Counted from the first letter of the stretch, positions 20,036 to 28,828 are shown. The stretch: 34,604 bases of DNA from Gammaproteobacteria bacterium (GCA_027459575.1 DAIDIB010000008.1:1-34604), one strand, 5' to 3'. Translations and numbers: made by a program. Notes: generated by a model not told the origin, from the letters alone.

Positions 20036-20350
20036 ATGAGCACAAAAATCATCAGCACGAATGTAGAAATATTGGGCAAACCCTATCCGGTTCGCTGTCC
20101 TGAAGGTGAGTTGGCTGCTTTACAGCAGGCCGCGCGCTATCTTGATCAAAAGATGGCCGAAGTCAGAGATTCAGGTAAAGCCATTAACTTGGAGCGTATT
20201 GCCATCATCACCGCGCTTAATATGGCCTATGAATTGCAGCAAACGGGACAGCAAAAGAATAGCTTTGTCGACAAAATTAATACGTACATCCTCAATCTGC
20301 AGGAAAAGCTTGATCAAACCCTCATGCCCACGCAGGTAGACCTGCTGTGA
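20036..20350 (+). CDS. zapA: Cell division protein ZapA
   Basis: ZapA is a small FtsZ-binding protein that bundles protofilaments at the Z-ring. The 104-residue sequence has the ZapA opening (VEILGKPYPVRCPEGELAAL), the ALNMAYELQQ segment and a C-terminal coiled coil (about 60-100). It is led by a good promoter at 19975-20003, while the ribosome binding site is weak. Its last four bases overlap the GTG of fau. In many gammaproteobacteria 6S RNA lies between zapA and fau; here there is no room for it. Confidence 0.93.
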   Translation: MSTKIISTNVEILGKPYPVRCPEGELAALQQAARYLDQKMAEVRDSGKAINLERIAIITALNMAYELQQTGQQKNSFVDKINTYILNLQEKLDQTLMPTQVDLL

Positions 20351-20919
20351 AAACAAAAGCGGATATTCGGTCACATTACTTACGCATCCGCAATGACACA
20401 ACCGAAAGTCAACGTCAAGAAGCCGCCGCAACCGCGGCCTCGCTACTCGCCGAACATCCCGCATTTAAGAAAAGTGAACACATCGCCTGTTATTGCGCGC
20501 ACAAAAATGAATTTGACACGTTGCCAATCATACAAGCCATTTTTCGAGCACAAAAAAAATGTTACTTGCCGATTTTACGTGAAGGAAACACCTTGGGTTT
20601 TGTACGTTATGAAGATGGTGACGAACTTGAAGTAAATCAATTTGGTATTCTGGAGCCTTTTGATACCGCCAGAAAAGTTTCGGTCGATAAGCTGGATTTA
20701 ATCATCATGCCGTTGGTTGCTTACGATTCTCAAGGTAGACGACTTGGCATGGGTGGCGGTTTTTACGATAGAACGCTCGCTAGCATGCATGTTCATAACA
20801 GCAAACCCCATTTGCTTGGCCTGGCATACTCTTCGCAACACATAGAAGAATTACCATCCGATTCCTGGGATATAAATATTCATAGCGTTATCACAGAGCT
20901 GGGCATCCGGATTTTTTGA
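20347..20919 (+). CDS. fau: 5-formyltetrahydrofolate cyclo-ligase
   Basis: Fau (YgfA) uses ATP to convert 5-formyl-THF to 5,10-methenyl-THF. The family signature PLVAYDSQGRRLGMGGGFYDR is at about residues 122-142, including the Gly-rich ATP-binding loop. The N-terminal region has a basic start and the CYCAHKNEFDT motif for folate binding. The length of 190 is typical. The GTG start overlaps the zapA stop (GTGA), showing translational coupling. It converges on the GDH gene with only 13 bases between stops. Confidence 0.93.
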   Translation: MKTKADIRSHYLRIRNDTTESQRQEAAATAASLLAEHPAFKKSEHIACYCAHKNEFDTLPIIQAIFRAQKKCYLPILREGNTLGFVRYEDGDELEVNQFGILEPFDTARKVSVDKLDLIIMPLVAYDSQGRRLGMGGGFYDRTLASMHVHNSKPHLLGLAYSSQHIEELPSDSWDINIHSVITELGIRIF

Positions 20920-20932
20920 TTGCGGGATGTTT

Positions 20933-23900
20933 TTAATTTCTTAGGCTCGCGGTGACAAGTCCTGTCAATTCACGCAAAGCGATGAAGAACATCGTGTAAT
21001 CCACCGTATTGCTCGAAACTAACAATCCCAGTGTTTTTTCCCAGCGACGAAGCGCGACATCGTTATTGGCCATCCACTTATCAATAAGCCTGGTGCTATC
21101 CTGTTCCTTTTTATCTGCATGCATGACGGCGATCGCCAAGGTGCGTTGCACCAAATCCAGTTCGTCGCGCAAAGTAAGCCGTGCCACAACATTCCAGTGC
21201 CCTTCTCGGCTATCATGCGAAATTTGATCGCGAAACCAGAGCAAGCTAACGCGTTCGCCCGCTTTAAAATAAACTTTCGCGGTGAGCTCCAGATCAAATT
21301 TATTTTCTGTCGCGACCTCAATAATATTGAGCGCAGTATAAATGGCACGATAGGTCGCAACTCGTCTGGCGATATGTTTCGGCAAGCCAGCCTCGGCGAA
21401 TTCCTGGGTTAACTGCTCCATATATTCTTTGGTCTGGCCGCCCATAATCACCGGCACCAGATTTTCCAGTTTTAGAATGCCGGCAGAAAAATGCTTAATA
21501 ACAGCGTCAAGGTCTTCGTGCAAATGCTTGCTATAAATAAACCAGCGCGTGGAGAGACTAATCAACGTGCGAATATGATACAGCATGTCATATTGTGTCT
21601 GAATTGGTATTCTTAAATTTAACGAAAGAATCATATCGCGCAATTCAGCGGATTTGAACGATTCGGAAGCAATCATGTAAGCCTTTATTACATCGCATAT
21701 TGGCACACTCGTTTCCATTGCCATACGATAAACAAAGGTAATTCCCATGTCGTTTACCACTTTGTTACTTAATTGCGTGGCGATAATATCGCGATGCAAG
21801 GGGTGTTCAAGCATCTCTTCTTTGAATTGTTTTGTAATAGCGGGTGGAAATGCGGAAGTCACCAATTGCGACATATAAGGATCTTCAGGAACCTTTGAGT
21901 TCAGCAATTCATGCTTGACATAAATTTTAGTATAGGCGAGCAATACCGCAAGCTCAGGTCTCGTCAAACCGACATTCAAGGTTTTACGTTCCACCAGCGT
22001 TTTTTCGTCCGGTAAAAATTCAACCTGACGATTAACAATTTGATCTACTTCCAGTTCATGTAAATATTGCTGATGCAAGTTAAGATTTTTCTCCGCGCGA
22101 TGCGCAGAGAAGCTCAATACCAGCGCTTGATTATAATTATCTTTCAATACTAGGGCTGCCACTTCATCTGTTAGCGATGCCAGTAACTGGTTACGTTTTT
22201 TGACCGTCATTTTGCCGGCTTTTTCCTGTCGATCCAGCAAAATTTTCAAATTCACTTCGTGATCTGAGCAATCAACGCCCGCTGAATTGTCTATAAAATC
22301 CGTATTGATCAATCCACCTTTCAAGGCATATTCCACACGACCTAGTTGAGTGAATCCCAGGTTGCCGCCTTCGGCCACTACTTTGCAACGTAATTCATTA
22401 CCGTTGACGCGGCAATAATCATTAGCGCGATCACCCACATCCGCGTTGCTTTCCAGACTCGATTTTACATAAGTGCCGATACCGCCATTAAAAAATAAAT
22501 CGACAGGCGCTTTTAGAATAGCGCGCACTAATTCCATCGGCGCCAGTTCTTTTTCTTCTATCCCAAGCACTTTCCGCGCTTGCGCGCTGAGTGAGATGCT
22601 CTTTAGACTACGATTGTAAACACCGCCACCAGCCGATATTAACTGGGAATTGTAATCTTCCCACGAAGATCTGGGCAGATTAAAAAGACGCTGGCGTTCG
22701 CGATATGACACTTCCGGATCAGGCGATGGATCAATAAAAATATGTCGATGATCAAACGCGGCGACTAATTTAATTTTTTTGCTATAGAGCATGCCATTAC
22801 CAAACACGTCGCCACTCATGTCGCCCACGCCAATGACGGTGGTTTCTGTCTGCATTACATCTACATTCAACTCTATAAAATGTCGCTTGACGGATTCCCA
22901 CGCTCCACGAGCGGTGATGCCTATTTTTTTATGGTCGTAACCCGTTGAACCTCCTGAGGCAAACGCATCGTCCAGCCAAAAGTGATATTCCTGTGAAATA
23001 GCGTTAGCGATGTCGGAAAACGTCGCTGTTCCTTTATCTGCCGCGACAACCAAGTAAGGATCATCGCCATCGTGGCACACCACTTGCGGTGGATGAATAA
23101 TGGATTTACCTTTGATGTTGTCAGTAATGTCCAGCATGCCGCGAATAAATAACTGGTAACATTCTACGCCTTCTTTTTGAAATTCTTCGCGGGTTTTGAA
23201 CGCATGTTTTAAAACGAAACCACCTTTGGCGCCAGATGGCACAATCACAGCGTTTTTAACCGTTTGTGCTTTCATTAAGCCAAGCACCTCCGTGCGAAAA
23301 TCTTCCGCGCGGTCCGACCAGCGCAGACCACCGCGCGCCACTTTATTATTGCGCAGATGAATGGCTTCAAAACGCGGCGAATACACAAAGATTTCATAAA
23401 GTGGCACTGGGAGTGGTAATTCCGGCACAGATTTGGAATCAAATTTTATTGATAAATATTCTTTGGGTTTTCCTTCTTTAGTGCGCTGGAAGTAGTTGGT
23501 GCGCATGGTCGCCTTGAATAATTCCATCAAACGGCGAATGATTTTATCTTCATCCAGACTGGGAACCTTTGTCAGTGCTTCAAGAATTTTCTCTTCTTGC
23601 GTAATGGCCGCTTTTTTTGTTTTGAATTTTGCCGGATCGTGCAACAAATAAAATAAATCAATTAAGTCGCGAGCTATGATCGGATTATTAATAAGCGCTT
23701 TTTCAATATAAGACTGACTAAAACGAAAGCGCGCCTGTCGTAAATATTTAGCATACGCACGGAAAATAGCAATTTCATGCCAACCCAATTCCGCGCCTAA
23801 TACCAGGCGGTTAAATCCATCATTTTCAGCAATTCCTTCAAATACATTAATAAGCGCGTCCTCGAATAACGCGCGTGTTTTCGCTAAATCAAATGAAGTG

Positions 23901-24292
23901 CGGTTATACTTGATATATAAATCACTGATCCAGACATCTTTTCCGCCATCGAGCGAAATGGTGTAAGAATTTTCGCTAAACGTTTTCAAATCCATGTTTT
24001 CCAGCATGGGCAATACGTCCGACAGTGGCGCGGGATTTTGCCACTGGAAAATACGCAGACGTAAGGGGTAATCAGCATTACCTTCTGAAAAATAAAAATT
24101 AAGCATTAATGATTTTTCAGCGGACATTTGCTCAAGGTAACTGATGTCACTTAAGGCAACTTCCGTGATGAAGGTGTCCGTATAGGTAGCTGGAAACGCA
24201 CGACTATATTTTTTATCTAGCGCGGACCCTTTTTTATCGCCAAATTGTTTAATTAACTTACTTTTGAGCTCTTCCTTCCAAGTCATTGCCAT
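20933..24292 (-). CDS. NAD-dependent glutamate dehydrogenase (GDH2 large-subunit class, N-terminally short)
   Basis: The enzyme deaminates glutamate to 2-oxoglutarate using NAD. Recognisable catalytic segments are NKVARGGLRWSDRAEDFRTE and KNAVIVPSGAKGGFVLK (about 315-361), GVGDMSGDVFGNGML, AAFDHRHIFIDPSPDP, and NGGIGTYVKSS with DRANDYCRV. At 1119 residues it lacks roughly 450 residues found at the N-terminus of the bacterial 180-kDa form. It starts where the region LRIFQWQNPAPLSDVLPMLENM is soon reached. The ATG at 24292 has AAAGGA at the right distance, so this looks like a genuine start. The gene overlaps the small upstream gene by 35 bases, which suggests coupling. Confidence 0.9.
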   Translation of the reverse strand: MAMTWKEELKSKLIKQFGDKKGSALDKKYSRAFPATYTDTFITEVALSDISYLEQMSAEKSLMLNFYFSEGNADYPLRLRIFQWQNPAPLSDVLPMLENMDLKTFSENSYTISLDGGKDVWISDLYIKYNRTSFDLAKTRALFEDALINVFEGIAENDGFNRLVLGAELGWHEIAIFRAYAKYLRQARFRFSQSYIEKALINNPIIARDLIDLFYLLHDPAKFKTKKAAITQEEKILEALTKVPSLDEDKIIRRLMELFKATMRTNYFQRTKEGKPKEYLSIKFDSKSVPELPLPVPLYEIFVYSPRFEAIHLRNNKVARGGLRWSDRAEDFRTEVLGLMKAQTVKNAVIVPSGAKGGFVLKHAFKTREEFQKEGVECYQLFIRGMLDITDNIKGKSIIHPPQVVCHDGDDPYLVVAADKGTATFSDIANAISQEYHFWLDDAFASGGSTGYDHKKIGITARGAWESVKRHFIELNVDVMQTETTVIGVGDMSGDVFGNGMLYSKKIKLVAAFDHRHIFIDPSPDPEVSYRERQRLFNLPRSSWEDYNSQLISAGGGVYNRSLKSISLSAQARKVLGIEEKELAPMELVRAILKAPVDLFFNGGIGTYVKSSLESNADVGDRANDYCRVNGNELRCKVVAEGGNLGFTQLGRVEYALKGGLINTDFIDNSAGVDCSDHEVNLKILLDRQEKAGKMTVKKRNQLLASLTDEVAALVLKDNYNQALVLSFSAHRAEKNLNLHQQYLHELEVDQIVNRQVEFLPDEKTLVERKTLNVGLTRPELAVLLAYTKIYVKHELLNSKVPEDPYMSQLVTSAFPPAITKQFKEEMLEHPLHRDIIATQLSNKVVNDMGITFVYRMAMETSVPICDVIKAYMIASESFKSAELRDMILSLNLRIPIQTQYDMLYHIRTLISLSTRWFIYSKHLHEDLDAVIKHFSAGILKLENLVPVIMGGQTKEYMEQLTQEFAEAGLPKHIARRVATYRAIYTALNIIEVATENKFDLELTAKVYFKAGERVSLLWFRDQISHDSREGHWNVVARLTLRDELDLVQRTLAIAVMHADKKEQDSTRLIDKWMANNDVALRRWEKTLGLLVSSNTVDYTMFFIALRELTGLVTASLRN

Positions 24293-24443
24293 ACTGTAGT
24301 CCTTTCGCTATGCGCTGGTGTTTCTCCATCTCTTCGCGCTGTGAGACTGACAATTTAGGGTGCTTTTTTGCATATTCAGAAAGAAATTTGTCCAGTTCAC
24401 TGGTATAATAACCGAGGTTTAAGAAGTTTTTTATACTAAACAT
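24258..24443 (-). CDS. Small conserved protein upstream of GDH
   Basis: The 61-residue hydrophilic protein (MFSIKNFLNLGYYTSELDKF, then KKHPKLSVSQREEMEKH) resembles a family of about 60-residue gammaproteobacterial proteins of unknown function with the pattern SELDxFLxEYxxxHPxLSxSQ. This recognition is from memory and has not been checked by search. AAGAGGA eight bases before the ATG is a strong ribosome binding site, supporting a real gene. It overlaps the start of the GDH gene by 35 bases, so the two are probably one transcript. No function is assigned. Confidence 0.7.
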   Translation of the reverse strand: MFSIKNFLNLGYYTSELDKFLSEYAKKHPKLSVSQREEMEKHQRIAKGLQYGNDLEGRAQK

Positions 24444-24463
24444 TTGAAAATATCCTCTTACTT

Positions 24464-24628
24464 AAGGGCCTGTTAACAACTTGTTTTACGGCTGCAAATG
24501 TCGCTGATTTTGTTAAAATTAAAGAACATTCTCGTTAAATAGTATAACTATTCGCCTCGAATGTTCTTTAATTTTATCCAAAACATCGACATTTTCGCTT
24601 CGTAAAACAAATTGTTAATAGGCCCTAA
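24464..24628. repeat. 165-bp imperfect palindrome, MITE-like element
   Basis: The two halves, about 24464-24532 and 24558-24628, are inverted copies over roughly 70 bases. The outer ends are AGGGCCTGTTAACAA and TTGTTAATAGGCCCT. Inner matches include TTGTTTTACG/CGTAAAACAA and AAAATTAAAGAACATTC with its complement. The centre carries a smaller palindrome (AATAGT-ATA-ACTATT). No open reading frame is inside. It occupies the divergent interval between the small GDH-linked gene and dacB. The form is that of a non-autonomous element; target-site duplication is not clear. Confidence 0.8.
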
Positions 24629-24700
24629 AGAAATTATAGCATATTTCTGCATCATTCGGGATAATTGAAAGTTTGAGTCATAGGCTTGGTGGGAGCTTTA

Positions 24701-26020
24701 ATGAAGGCAAGGGTTGTATTTTATTTGATCACTCTGTCGCTGTTATTTACAGCGCCTGCTGCCCTCGCATACAACACGGCTCAATTATCAAATCAGATTG
24801 ATGCGATCATCAACGAAAATAATACCCATGCCTCCATCAGTGTTTACGTCAAATCGATGAAATATGGCGATCCGCTCTACTTCCGCAATATTCATCAGCC
24901 AATGACGCCCGCCAGCACCATGAAAATCATGACCGCTGAAGCGGCATTACTGTTTTTAGGGCCCGACTATCGTTTTTCCACGCAACTGTTAACTGACGCT
25001 TCAGGAGTTAAAAATGGCGTGTTGCAGGGCAATTTATACATCGTGTTAAGTGGCGATCCTTCGCTTAATTACGATGATTTGAGCGAATTGCTGGATGCAC
25101 TGCATACTCAGGGGGTGCAGGCCATCGCGGGTAATGTTTATATTGATAACACCGCTTATGACCAACGCTTTTATGGACCAGGCTGGGTGTATAACGATAA
25201 AAATTATTGCTATGGCGCGCCGATTAGCGCGAGTATCATCAATCACAATTGTCCGCAGGTAACAGTAACACGAACCAAAGTCGCGACCAGCAAAAAGCAT
25301 GGTAAAAAGCAAGCACGCAGAAGACGCACACAGAGCGTATGGACAATCAATAAAGTTGTGACGGATATTCCTGACTACAACCGCACCTTGTTCAAAAGTC
25401 TGTTGAGTCATATGGGTGTGAGAGTATATGGTAGCGTGACTTTTGGTTCCGCGCCGTCGAATGCGTCGCTGGTTAACTCGCATGCCTCGAAACCACTGCG
25501 CGAACTGCTCACTGAGATGCTGAAAAAATCAGATAATATTATTGCTGGCGCGGTATTTAAAAAAATAGGACAACTTTACAATCATCAACCTGGCAGTTGG
25601 GAAAACAGCAGCTACGCGGTGTCTGAAATCTTATCGAAAAAAGCAAAAGTCGGTTTAAGTGGCATGCGTATTCTAGATGGTTCTGGCTTATCGCCAAATA
25701 ATCTGGCAACCGCGTCGCAGATGATGCAGGTGCTGGATTATGCTTATCATCATAACGATATTAGTTACGATTTTATTTCTGCGCTACCCATCGCGGGTGT
25801 GGATGGCACCTTGAAACATCGTATGTGGAACATCGCGAGAAAAGTGCGCGCTAAAACTGGCACGATTTCGGGTGTGGCGAGTTTGACGGGCTATACCGTG
25901 ACGGCGGATAAAGAACCGGTGGCGTTTGTGATTATGATTAATGGTTATAAGGGCATGAATTGGCGTTATCGTTCGCTGGAAGACAAGATTGTTACTTCTT
26001 TGACGAAATATCATCGGTAG
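24701..26020 (+). CDS. dacB: D-alanyl-D-alanine carboxypeptidase/endopeptidase (PBP4, DacB)
   Basis: This is a periplasmic class C penicillin-binding protein trimming peptidoglycan. ATG 24701 follows GGGAG and gives a clean signal peptide (MKARVVFYLITLSLLFTAPAALA, cleaved before YN). The catalytic SxxK is S72-T-M-K75, the SxN triad element is SDN in MLKKSDNIIAG, and the KTG box is in RAKTGTISGVASL. A basic stretch (KKHGKKQARRRR, about residues 198-210) in the middle is unusual and may be a surface loop. The length of 439 is close to the family's 450-480. The upstream promoter region is partly formed by the palindromic element at 24464-24628. Confidence 0.93.
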   Translation: MKARVVFYLITLSLLFTAPAALAYNTAQLSNQIDAIINENNTHASISVYVKSMKYGDPLYFRNIHQPMTPASTMKIMTAEAALLFLGPDYRFSTQLLTDASGVKNGVLQGNLYIVLSGDPSLNYDDLSELLDALHTQGVQAIAGNVYIDNTAYDQRFYGPGWVYNDKNYCYGAPISASIINHNCPQVTVTRTKVATSKKHGKKQARRRRTQSVWTINKVVTDIPDYNRTLFKSLLSHMGVRVYGSVTFGSAPSNASLVNSHASKPLRELLTEMLKKSDNIIAGAVFKKIGQLYNHQPGSWENSSYAVSEILSKKAKVGLSGMRILDGSGLSPNNLATASQMMQVLDYAYHHNDISYDFISALPIAGVDGTLKHRMWNIARKVRAKTGTISGVASLTGYTVTADKEPVAFVIMINGYKGMNWRYRSLEDKIVTSLTKYHR

Positions 26021-26083
26021 TCGTTGTCTGGGCGAAAGCAGGGTTTCAATAAAACATTCCTTCTGAAAAAATTTTATGACAAC

Positions 26084-27349
26084 TTACAACCCAATACCCT
26101 CTCTCAAATAAGATTCTAGCGTAATTATTTTACCGGGTATTTTTAATTCATTTTTTGCCAACTCAAGTGCTCGTTCTTCGCGAGCGAAGGTATCTTTATC
26201 TTCCATGCTCCACGTTACTTGTATTAACTGTTTATTACCTTGTCTATCTTGCACTAAAAAATCAACTTCGTAACGTTCTTTAGTCAAGTAATAATGAATA
26301 AGATAATCGTTTCTGCGGAGATCAATAAAAATAATATTTTCGAACAAATTGCCAACGTTTATTTCTGGCTCAAGGGTTAAGGCGCGCACTAAACCGCTAT
26401 CAATCGCATATATTTTTTTAGGATTGGTTTGTACCTTACGAATCGATTTTGCATACATAGGAACAGAAAACATCAAATAAGCATCTTCTATGTAATTTGC
26501 ATATTCATATAAGGCATCTTTGCCAAGTTGATAACCTTGGCTTCTTGCATCATTATAAAACTTATTAATCGTAAATGATTTTCCAACATTATGTATCATG
26601 GAAATAATCATATATTTAATAAGAGCAGAATGTTTAATATCGTATCTTTCAACGATATCTCGGTAAATAACAATATCAATGTAATCTTGCAGCGTCCTTT
26701 GTCGTATTTCAGTCGGGTAATTAACAACTTCAGGAAAACCACCTTCTTGCAAATATTCCTGAAAAATTTTGCCTAATTGATCTTGCGTTTTCTTGCCAAA
26801 AGTTGATTTATGAGCATCAATTTTTTTAGCGACCATAAATTCACTTAAACTATAAGGCCATATTTCAGTCGCCAAAGAACGGCCACGCAATGAAGTCGCT
26901 ATTTCTTTACTTAATAATTTCGCCGAAGAACCTGTCAAAAATATCTCGACATTTTTAGTGTCATGAAAACGCCTAATGACATTCGCCCAATCAGGCACAT
27001 TCTGAATTTCATCCAGGTATAAATAGCATTTATGATCATGATTTTCAGGATGGAGGGTATAAAATGCTTCTAATAAAGCTGCCAGTTTATAAGCATCTAA
27101 AGGTAGCAACCGGTCATCTTCAAAATTGACATACAGTATTCTGGTCAAAGGCACTTTATGCTTTAACTGTTTCAATATCGCCTGATAAATAAAATAGGTT
27201 TTACCCGAACGACGCATGCCAATCGCTACTTTGATTTTATTAGGAGCGTCAGGAAACGTCACAGTTCTAGGAACCAACTGCTTATCAACGCGGATGAGTG
27301 CATCGCCTAGTTCTTCATTAACTATTTGTAAAATTTGGATTTCATTCAT
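26084..27349 (-). CDS. AAA ATPase with DUF4143-type C-terminal domain
   Basis: The N-terminal AAA_14-type ATPase has Walker A GMRRSGKT at residues 44-51, Walker B YLYLDEIQN at about 110-118 and the sensor-like LTGSSAKLL. The C-terminal DUF4143 part contains KIYAIDSGLVRAL, NLFENIIFIDLRR and EVDFLVQ, reminiscent of a nuclease-like fold (E..D.. motif). This family is widespread, often transferred, and of unclear function; defence or toxin-like roles have been proposed but are not shown here. ATG 27349 is chosen over 27400 because AAGGAAAG precedes it and the extension is not family-like. The gene is a singleton between dacB and mnmE. Confidence 0.85.
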   Translation of the reverse strand: MNEIQILQIVNEELGDALIRVDKQLVPRTVTFPDAPNKIKVAIGMRRSGKTYFIYQAILKQLKHKVPLTRILYVNFEDDRLLPLDAYKLAALLEAFYTLHPENHDHKCYLYLDEIQNVPDWANVIRRFHDTKNVEIFLTGSSAKLLSKEIATSLRGRSLATEIWPYSLSEFMVAKKIDAHKSTFGKKTQDQLGKIFQEYLQEGGFPEVVNYPTEIRQRTLQDYIDIVIYRDIVERYDIKHSALIKYMIISMIHNVGKSFTINKFYNDARSQGYQLGKDALYEYANYIEDAYLMFSVPMYAKSIRKVQTNPKKIYAIDSGLVRALTLEPEINVGNLFENIIFIDLRRNDYLIHYYLTKERYEVDFLVQDRQGNKQLIQVTWSMEDKDTFAREERALELAKNELKIPGKIITLESYLREGIGL

Positions 27350-27355
27350 ATTTGG

Positions 27356-27450
27356 CAAATCTTTCCTTAAAATAAGGATAGGTTTTATTAAAACTATCAT
27401 AAAATAAAGGAAAGATTAATGCAAATCTTTCCTTAAAACAAGGAAAGATT
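27356..27450. promoter_or_regulatory. Repeat-rich promoter/operator of the AAA ATPase gene
   Basis: On the minus strand TTGCAT (27419-27424) and TATGAT (27396-27401) are 17 bases apart, a plausible sigma-70 promoter. Around it the motif CTTTCCTT/AAGGAAAG recurs. An 11-bp stem hairpin (AATCTTTCCTT-AAAAC-AAGGAAAGATT, 27425-27451) lies just upstream of the -35. A half copy sits in the spacer (27408-27416). A further copy at 27358-27372 overlaps the ribosome binding site. This is the layout expected of an operator bound by a repressor, possibly the gene's own product. The hairpin also lies immediately after the mnmE stop and could serve as its mRNA end. Confidence 0.5.
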
Positions 27451-28828
27451 ATTTTCCAATGCAAAAACTCGAAAAGATTTTGCCGAGCAGGTCATCAGCG
27501 GTAAATTCACCGGTGATATCGCATAAAACAAGATGTGCTTGTCGCAAGTCTTCCGCGGCTAATTCGCCGGCACGTTTGTTGTTGAGTTGAGCGAGCGCGT
27601 CGGTGACATGTTGTTCTGCGCGTGCGAGTGCGTCTAAATGTCGTCGGCGAGCGAGGTAGATGCCGTCTGTTTCGCCGTGAAATCCCATTTTTTGTTTGAT
27701 GTGTTGTTTGAGGAGATCAAGACCGACACCGGTTTTGGCGGAGAGGGAGATGCTGGTTTTACCTTCTTCGATTTTTATTGAGGGTGCTTCGTTGCTTAGA
27801 TCAATTTTGTTTTGTAGATATATAATGTTTTCTGCAGGAGTTCCTTCGGCGTGAAAAGCATGCCTCAGGATGACATGCGAATCGCAATGACGGTCAACGA
27901 CGTACATGATTAAATCCGCGCGCGCCATTTCTGCCTGCGCTCGTCGTATACCTTCTTGCTCGACCACATCTTCGCTTTCGCGCAGACCAGCGGTGTCAAT
28001 AATATGCAGTGGCATGCCATCAATAGAAATATAATCGCGCAGCACATCGCGGGTAGTGCCGGGAATATCAGTGACAATAGCCAGGTCTTTACCACTCAAG
28101 GCGTTAAGTAAACTGGACTTGCCAACATTTGGTTCGCCTACAATCACAGCGGTAATGCCTTCACGCATCAGGCTACCTTGTTTGGCTTTTTGTTGGATGG
28201 TAGCCAAATCATTCTGGATCACTTGTGCTTGTCGCACAATTTTCTCATCAGCGAGAAAATCAATTTCTTCATCGGTAAAATCAATCGCGGCTTCGATATA
28301 CATGCGTAGATGAACAATTTTTTCGTTGAGCGCGTGAACTTCGCGGGAAAATTCGCCTTGCAGTGACCGCATGGCGGAACGTGCCGCTTGCCTTGACGAG
28401 GCATCAATTAAATCAGCGACGGCTTCAGCCTGTGCCAAATCCATGCGGCCATTCAAAAAAGCGCGTTCGGAAAATTCACCGGGCCGTGCGAGAACGGCGC
28501 CTAATTCCAGCAATCGTTGCAACAGCATATCAACGATCACTGGACTGCCGTGTCCTTGTAGTTCCAGCACATCTTCGCCAGTAAATGAATTAGGCGCGGC
28601 AAAATAAATCGCGATGCCTTCATCAATTGTGCCACCATCTGCGGCTAAAAAAGATAAGTGTGTTGCTTGGCGAGGTTGAAGTTCGCGGCCGAGTATGCTG
28701 CGCATGATGTCAGGCACAAGTGTGCCTGACAGACGAATGATACTGATACCACCACGACCGGCAGGCGTTGCAAGTGCGGTAATCGTTGGCGTCGTCCCGG
28801 CGAAAGCCGGGATCCAGTCTGAGGACAT
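27449..28828 (-). CDS. mnmE: tRNA uridine-5-carboxymethylaminomethyl modification GTPase MnmE
   Basis: With MnmG, MnmE modifies wobble uridine 34. The N-terminal folate-binding region ATPAGRGGISIIRLSG, G1 GEPNVGKS (231-238), DIPGTTRD, DTAGLRES, the NKID box and the C-terminal FCIGK with catalytic Cys are all present. ATG 28828 overlaps the yidC stop (TGATG) and has AGAGGA seven bases upstream; a GTG at 28831 is an alternative. The N-terminus reads MSSD, then ten residues WIPAFAGTTP encoded by a palindromic repeat, then TITALATP. Removing them restores a normal MnmE start (SDTI.AxATP). The insertion is in frame and the rest is intact. Confidence 0.95.
   Translation of the reverse strand: MSSDWIPAFAGTTPTITALATPAGRGGISIIRLSGTLVPDIMRSILGRELQPRQATHLSFLAADGGTIDEGIAIYFAAPNSFTGEDVLELQGHGSPVIVDMLLQRLLELGAVLARPGEFSERAFLNGRMDLAQAEAVADLIDASSRQAARSAMRSLQGEFSREVHALNEKIVHLRMYIEAAIDFTDEEIDFLADEKIVRQAQVIQNDLATIQQKAKQGSLMREGITAVIVGEPNVGKSSLLNALSGKDLAIVTDIPGTTRDVLRDYISIDGMPLHIIDTAGLRESEDVVEQEGIRRAQAEMARADLIMYVVDRHCDSHVILRHAFHAEGTPAENIIYLQNKIDLSNEAPSIKIEEGKTSISLSAKTGVGLDLLKQHIKQKMGFHGETDGIYLARRRHLDALARAEQHVTDALAQLNNKRAGELAAEDLRQAHLVLCDITGEFTADDLLGKIFSSFCIGK
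28787..28816. repeat. 30-bp palindromic repeat inside mnmE
   Basis: The core CCCGGCGAAAGCCGGG (28796-28811) is a perfect 6-bp stem with a GAAA loop. On the minus strand the 30 bases encode WIPAFAGTTP, a peptide commonly produced where this dispersed repeat type is translated. It lies four codons after the mnmE start. Confidence 0.85.
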
